Assembly: GCA_017311185.1 (NCBI GenBank)
Contig: JAESUZ010004136.1
Coordinates: forward strand, 1,736,001 to 1,800,000
Origin: Proteles cristata cristata
Taxonomy: Eukaryota; Chordata; Mammalia; Carnivora; Hyaenidae
Length of the DNA: 64,000 bases
Direction of reading: 5' to 3'
Each line of letters begins with the position of its first letter. Position 1 is the stretch's first letter. The notes beneath the pieces were generated by a model, which saw only the letters and a list, made by a program, of their open reading frames with translations, was not told the origin of the DNA and ran no database searches. This document shows positions 50,801 to 56,800 of the stretch, in pieces. Position numbers and translations under genes: made by a program.

Positions 50801-53800
50801 TTGAACAGAGACCGAGCAGAACTTTTGACAGGTTGAAGAGCAGCCGCTTCCCTGAATCCCACAGGAAAAGGTGTTCAATAAAAGTCAAGTATACCCAGCG
50901 GTTAACGAGGAAAAATCCATCCAGCAACCATCTGCCGTGAAGTGAAATTTTCCAAAATCCTAGTAATGCACATTTTGGCTTGCAGACAAAGATAACTGAC
51001 CAAGGAGAACCGTTACAAAAGCTAAATTAGTACCTTATTTCTTATGCCTTAGAAAATGGGGGTTAAGTTTGGCAGGGGATAAGTAGGGGCATGCCTGCCC
51101 GGCCCTAATTAGGCTCCCATGATTAACACAAAGATGAACTTAAAAAAAAAAACAATATACTTATCCTTAATCATTTTTGGCATCTCTGATAATCAAATGG
51201 AACGCACACGAGATACATTAATCGAAAAGGCTGAGGATAATTCTTACTTGCATTCTGCACAAGGGTTATTAGAATCAAAATTTAAAAATGCTCTTCCCAA
51301 CAAACAACCCAAAAAAGGATTTCTACTATATAGTAAACAAATGTAGGGCACAGTAACTCGGCTTTACTGATTAGTGTTCTAGGTACACTTTACACTTTTC
51401 TGGTTATCTTTCCTAGTGTTTTTGGAAGGTATATAGTTCAGTGATCAAGGAGAGAGGCTAGAATCTGTCTAGGTCAGACAGACAAGGACTAAGGATTACC
51501 TAGTCTCACTGACTTGCTGATTTTGAGCCTCAGGTTCTTTATTTGTAAATTTAGGTAATAATAAAGCCTATATCATAAGGGGCTATTTAAACAACATCGC
51601 CATTATTGTTATTATTATTACTACTACTTTAATGTTTATTTTTTAGAGAGAGAGAGAGCATGAGCGGGGGAGGAGCAGAGAGAGGGAGACAGAATCTGAA
51701 GCAGGCTCCAGGCTCTGAGCTGTCAGCACAAAGCCTCACGCGGAGTTCGAACTCACAAACCGTGAGGTCACGGCCCGATCCCAAGTCGGTCAGACACGTA
51801 CTCGACTGAGCCACCCAGGCACCCCAGCATTGCCATTATTGTTAATAATGATAAACATTAATATTCTGTTTCTTCTTTTGTAGATGATGTTAAAAAACTG
51901 TTAAGGGAGCTAGATGTCATGAATTCCATCATCGCTCAGCTTGCTCCAGAAGGTAATTTTGCATCCCACATCTGTTTCAAAAATGGGACTGGGTTTATTT
52001 TTCACATTTGATGAGACTACTCATCGGAATAGCTTATGTAATATCAATTACGAATTGTCATTAATCTCTCTCAAACCAAGATGGGCTCTAACCAAAGTTC
52101 AGATTTGTGAAGCTTTGGTTTTTAAAACGCGTTTTAAAGTAATGGTTGAAATAGCCAAATCATGGAAAGAGCCTAAATGTCCATCAACTGATGAATGGAT
52201 CAAGAAGACGTGATTTATCTATACCATGGAATACTACATGGCAATGAGAAAGAATGAAATCTGGCCATGTGTAGCAACGTGGATGGAACTTGAGGGTGTT
52301 ATGCTGAGTGAAATAAGTCAGGCAGAGAAGGACAGATACCATGTGTTTTCACTCTTATGTGGACCAGGAGAAACTTAACAGAGGACCATGAAGGAGAAGA
52401 AGGGGAAAAATAGTTGGGGAGAGGGAGGGAGGCAAACCACAAGAGACTCTTGAATGCTTGGAACAAACTGAGGGCCGATGGGGATGGGAGAGAGGGCAAG
52501 GGGGGAGATGGGCATGGAGGAGGGCACTTGTTGGGATGAGCTCTGGGTGTTATATGGAAACCAACTTGACAATAAAGTATAAAAGAAAAAAAATGAAAAA
52601 TAAAATAAGGTAAAGGTTGAGTATGCCTTTCGCATACTTGTGTTGTTTATCTTTGATGTGCAGAAGAAGTAGTCATTCATGAGTTCGCCAGTCTTTGCCT
52701 GGCAAACATGTCTGCAGAGTACACCAGCAAAGTGCAAATATTTGAGAATGGCGGGTTAGAGCCACTCATCAGACTGCTGGCCAGCCCAGACCCTGACGTG
52801 AAGAAGAACTCTATTGAGTGCATTTACAACTTGGTCCAGGTAAGGGTGATTTCTAAAAGTGTGTTTTGACCAAAGCTATTTATAGAATTTATTTGCCCAT
52901 TAAAACGGGCGAAAAGGTTTTAAAAACTCATCAGTTTTGAGTCACTGTTTTTTTTTTTTTTTTTTTTTGGTACTACTTAGGAATTATCATTTGGGGAAAA
53001 AAGAATGGAAGTTGTACGTAGATACCTTTCAATTTTCATATTTTATAAGTAATTATCTTCCATGAAAGGGCATTTTATTTTTTATTAAGTTTAAAATTTT
53101 AATTCCAGTACAGTTAACATACATATTATACCAGTTTCAGGTGTACGATACAGTGATTGAACAATTGTACACATTATTCAGTGCTCATTGTGAAAAATGT
53201 AGTCTTTAATATCCAGCAGCTTTTTCCCCCATCCCCCACCCACCTCCCTTCTGGTTACCATCTTTGTTCTCTATAGTTAAAGAGTTTGTTTCTTGGTTTC
53301 TCTCTCTCTCTCTCTTTCCTTTGTTCATTTGTTTTGTTTCTTAAATTCTACATATATATGAATGATATCATATGGTGTTTGTATTTGAGTGACTTGCTTA
53401 GCATTATGCTCTAGTTCTATCCACGTTGTTGTTGCAAATGGCAAGATTTCATTCTTTTTTTCACTGAATAATACTTCATTATATGTATCTCCACATCTTT
53501 ATCCACTCACCTGTTGATGGATTCTTAGACTGCCTCCATAATTTGGTTACTATAAATAATGCTGCAATTAACATATGAATGCATGTATCCCTTTGAATTA
53601 CTGTTTTTGTATTTGGGGGGTAAATACCCAGTAGTATGATTACTAGATCAGAGAGTAATTCTGTTTTTAACTTTTTGAGGAGCCGCTGTACTCTCTTCCA
53701 CAGTGGCTGCACCAGTTTGCATTCCCACCAGTAGTGCACGAGGGTTCTTTTTTCTCCACATCTTTGCTGACACCTGTGTGTTGTGTGTGAGGTGATATCT

Positions 53801-56800
53801 CATTATAGTTTTGATTTGCATTTCCTTGATGGTGAGTGACGTTGAGCATCTTTTCACGTGTCTGTTGGCCATCCAGATGTCTTCTTTGGAGAAGTGTCTG
53901 TTTATATCTTCCACCCATGTTTAATTGGATTATTTACTTTTTGAGTGTTGAGTTGTATAAGTTCTTTATATACTTAATTTTGGATACTAACCCTTTACTG
54001 GATATGTCATTTGCAAATATCCTCTCCTATTCCAAAGTTTACCTTTTAGTTTTGTTGACTGTTTCCTTCGCTGTGTATAAGCTTTTTATTTGGATGTGTG
54101 GTCTCAATAGTTTATTTTTGCTTTTGTTTCCTTTGCCTCGGGAGCCATATCTAGAAAGGTGTTGCTATGGCCAATGCCAGAGAACTAAATTGCCTGTGCT
54201 CTCTTCAAAGAGTTTCATGGCTTCATGTCTCACATTTAGGTCCTTAATCCATTTTTAGTTTATTTTCATGTATGGTGTAAGAAAGTGGTCCAGTTTCATT
54301 CTTTTGCATGTTACCGTCGAGTTTTTCCAACACCATTTATTGAAGGGAATGTCTCTCCCATTGCATGTTTTTGCATCCTTCACCAAGATGAGCTGTCTAT
54401 ATAATTGTGGGTTTATTTCTGGGTTTTCTGTTCTGTTCCATTGATCTGTGTGTCTACTGCTGTGTCAGCCACCATCCTATTTGATCACTACAGCTTTTTA
54501 TATAACTTAAAGCCTGGAATTGTGGTGCGTCCAATATGGTTTCTCTTGAACAAGATTGCTTTGGCTATTTGGGGTCTTATGTGGTTCCATACAAATTGTA
54601 GAATTGTTTGCTCCAGAATGTTGTTGGCATTTTGATAAGGATTACATTAAACGTATAGATTGCTTTGGGTCGTATAGATATTTTAATGATATTTGTTCTT
54701 CCGGTACATGAGCATGGGATACCTTTCCATTTCTTTGTTTTGCCTTCGATTTCTTTCATCAATGTTTTAGTTTTCAGAGTACAGGTCTATGAAAGGTCAT
54801 TTTAGAAGTGTATTTAAATCTTGAAAGAATAAAATGGATTGCAAATTAAGGCAGGATGATACTAGATAAATGTATTTTTTCTTGAAACAGGAAATCTAAT
54901 GCATTGAACTAGATTTGACCCACACAGTTACCTATTGACCTAACCTTCATGATCTAAGCACATTAGATGCAATATATGCCCTAATCAGTATACCAAGATT
55001 TTGGATTAGCCTTATTTATTGGTGAGGACCTAGTGAGTTGAGTATGCTGAACAGAACTCATTGTTCATCATCGCAAGATGCTTGGCCACTGGACCTTTTT
55101 CCTTTGTTATGGAAAGAAACGGGCTCTTCTGCCTGTGCCAGCCTGTGTCCCCACTCCTCCCGCAGTCCCCAAGGCACCCCCACACACCCACAGCCAGGTC
55201 AGCTGACACTTTGAGCAGCCTTCTCTGCTTCATTTCCTGCTCAGGTTCCTGAACAATTCCCATACACATTTGATAAACTGTAAATCAACTGAAAATACAA
55301 AAATACCATTTGAAATAGCTAGCAGTAGAGTATAAGAGAGTGAAGTGAAGATCAAGGAGGGTTCGTTGAGAGGTGGAGTATCTAGACAAATTATGTAGAA
55401 AAAGAGAGACAAATGGGCTCATGCCTGAAGGCAGTAAATGCATACCTGCATTTCTGGCTTTAGAAGTCAAGGCCCCTGGGCTGGGCACTCCCTGGCCTCT
55501 ACGCTGGCTCCTCCCTGCTCCGCTATTCCCCTTCTCTCATCCCACAGGCCTAAATAACCTGGTCAGTGTGTTAGTGTCTTTCATCCCAAGACTCCTCATA
55601 GCTCTTATTTCCCTATATTTTTTTTAATCAAAGAGAAATGAAAAGACTTGCCTTCACTATTCTTCACAACAGAAGTACTGGTTAATAGCAGTGTGTTAAT
55701 TTCCTCTGACCGCAATAACAAAGTACCCCAGACTGGGCAGCTTAAAACAACGGGAGCTTCTCACAGTGCTGGAAGCTGGAGGTCCAACCTCGAGGTGTCA
55801 GTGGGGCCCTGCCCCGATGGCCACTCTGAGAAGCATCCTCCCTGACCTCTTCCTAGCTTCTGGTGGTGGCCGTCGATCCCTGGTGGTCCCTGGTGTGCAG
55901 CTGCTTATCATTGCAATCCCTCCCTCTGTTGTGCCTCCTCTTCTTTTAAAGACCCCAGTCCTATAAGGACACCATAAAGCATCTAACCTGCTCTACTATG
56001 ACATTATCTTAATTGATGACGTCTGTAATGACACTGTTTCCAAATAAGGTCCCGTTTTGAGATACCGAGGGTTAGGACTTCAACATATATTTTTGGGGAG
56101 AAGGGGAAACAATTCAACCCCTAGCAAACAGCTTTCCACGGTTTTTATGTCGCTAAGCATCCATTGAAGGGTAGATAGAGAAAAGCTCTCTGTTATTGGG
56201 ACCTTTCCACCTTAATACTATGTGACATTTATGATGTTTTGATTTTAAGTGTCATGATTAGCAGTCAGAGTTTGGGGGCTTTTCGTGACTTTTTGCTTGG
56301 TTTTCTCCATTGCTCACCCCACCCTGCCCTCTCCCCACCACTCACATACACAGAATAACAAACACACAACGTGGAGCAACTCATCCAGACTCTAATGACC
56401 CCTTGATATCATAAATGTCTTAAATAAAGACTATGTGTCTGAACTAAACCTCATAGAAATTTGCGTGCACGGGGCCGGCCAGCAGCACTGTGTGCGTGTA
56501 AGCCTTTCATAAACGATCCATTTGGATGAAGATAATAAGGAATAGATGCCATTGTTTCATTTTATCAAGTACTATTTGAAACAGAGTATAGTCAAGAGCA
56601 TTTGATCACGCAGATTTATTATTGTAGTGCTGTTTGTAATGAAAGGCCTTTGCTGGATAATCAAGAAACAATAGATACTGCAAAAGTCATAGATGACCTC
56701 TACTTGCTGTTATTGACAGTGTTTGCTTAGTTAAAACGAATATTGAGGTGTTGTCACCTGAGGGTTTTTCTTACTTTTCGTGTGAGTTACTTTGAAAGGG

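Larger units (their letters stand above)
45809..51883 (+). other. ARMC3: ARMC3 intron 4 (6.1 kb)
   Basis: Contains seven SINEs, MIRs, two GC-rich patches and an unassigned LTR-like block. The 147-codon frame at 47912-48355 overlaps MIR-like sequence and is not called. Confidence 0.75.
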
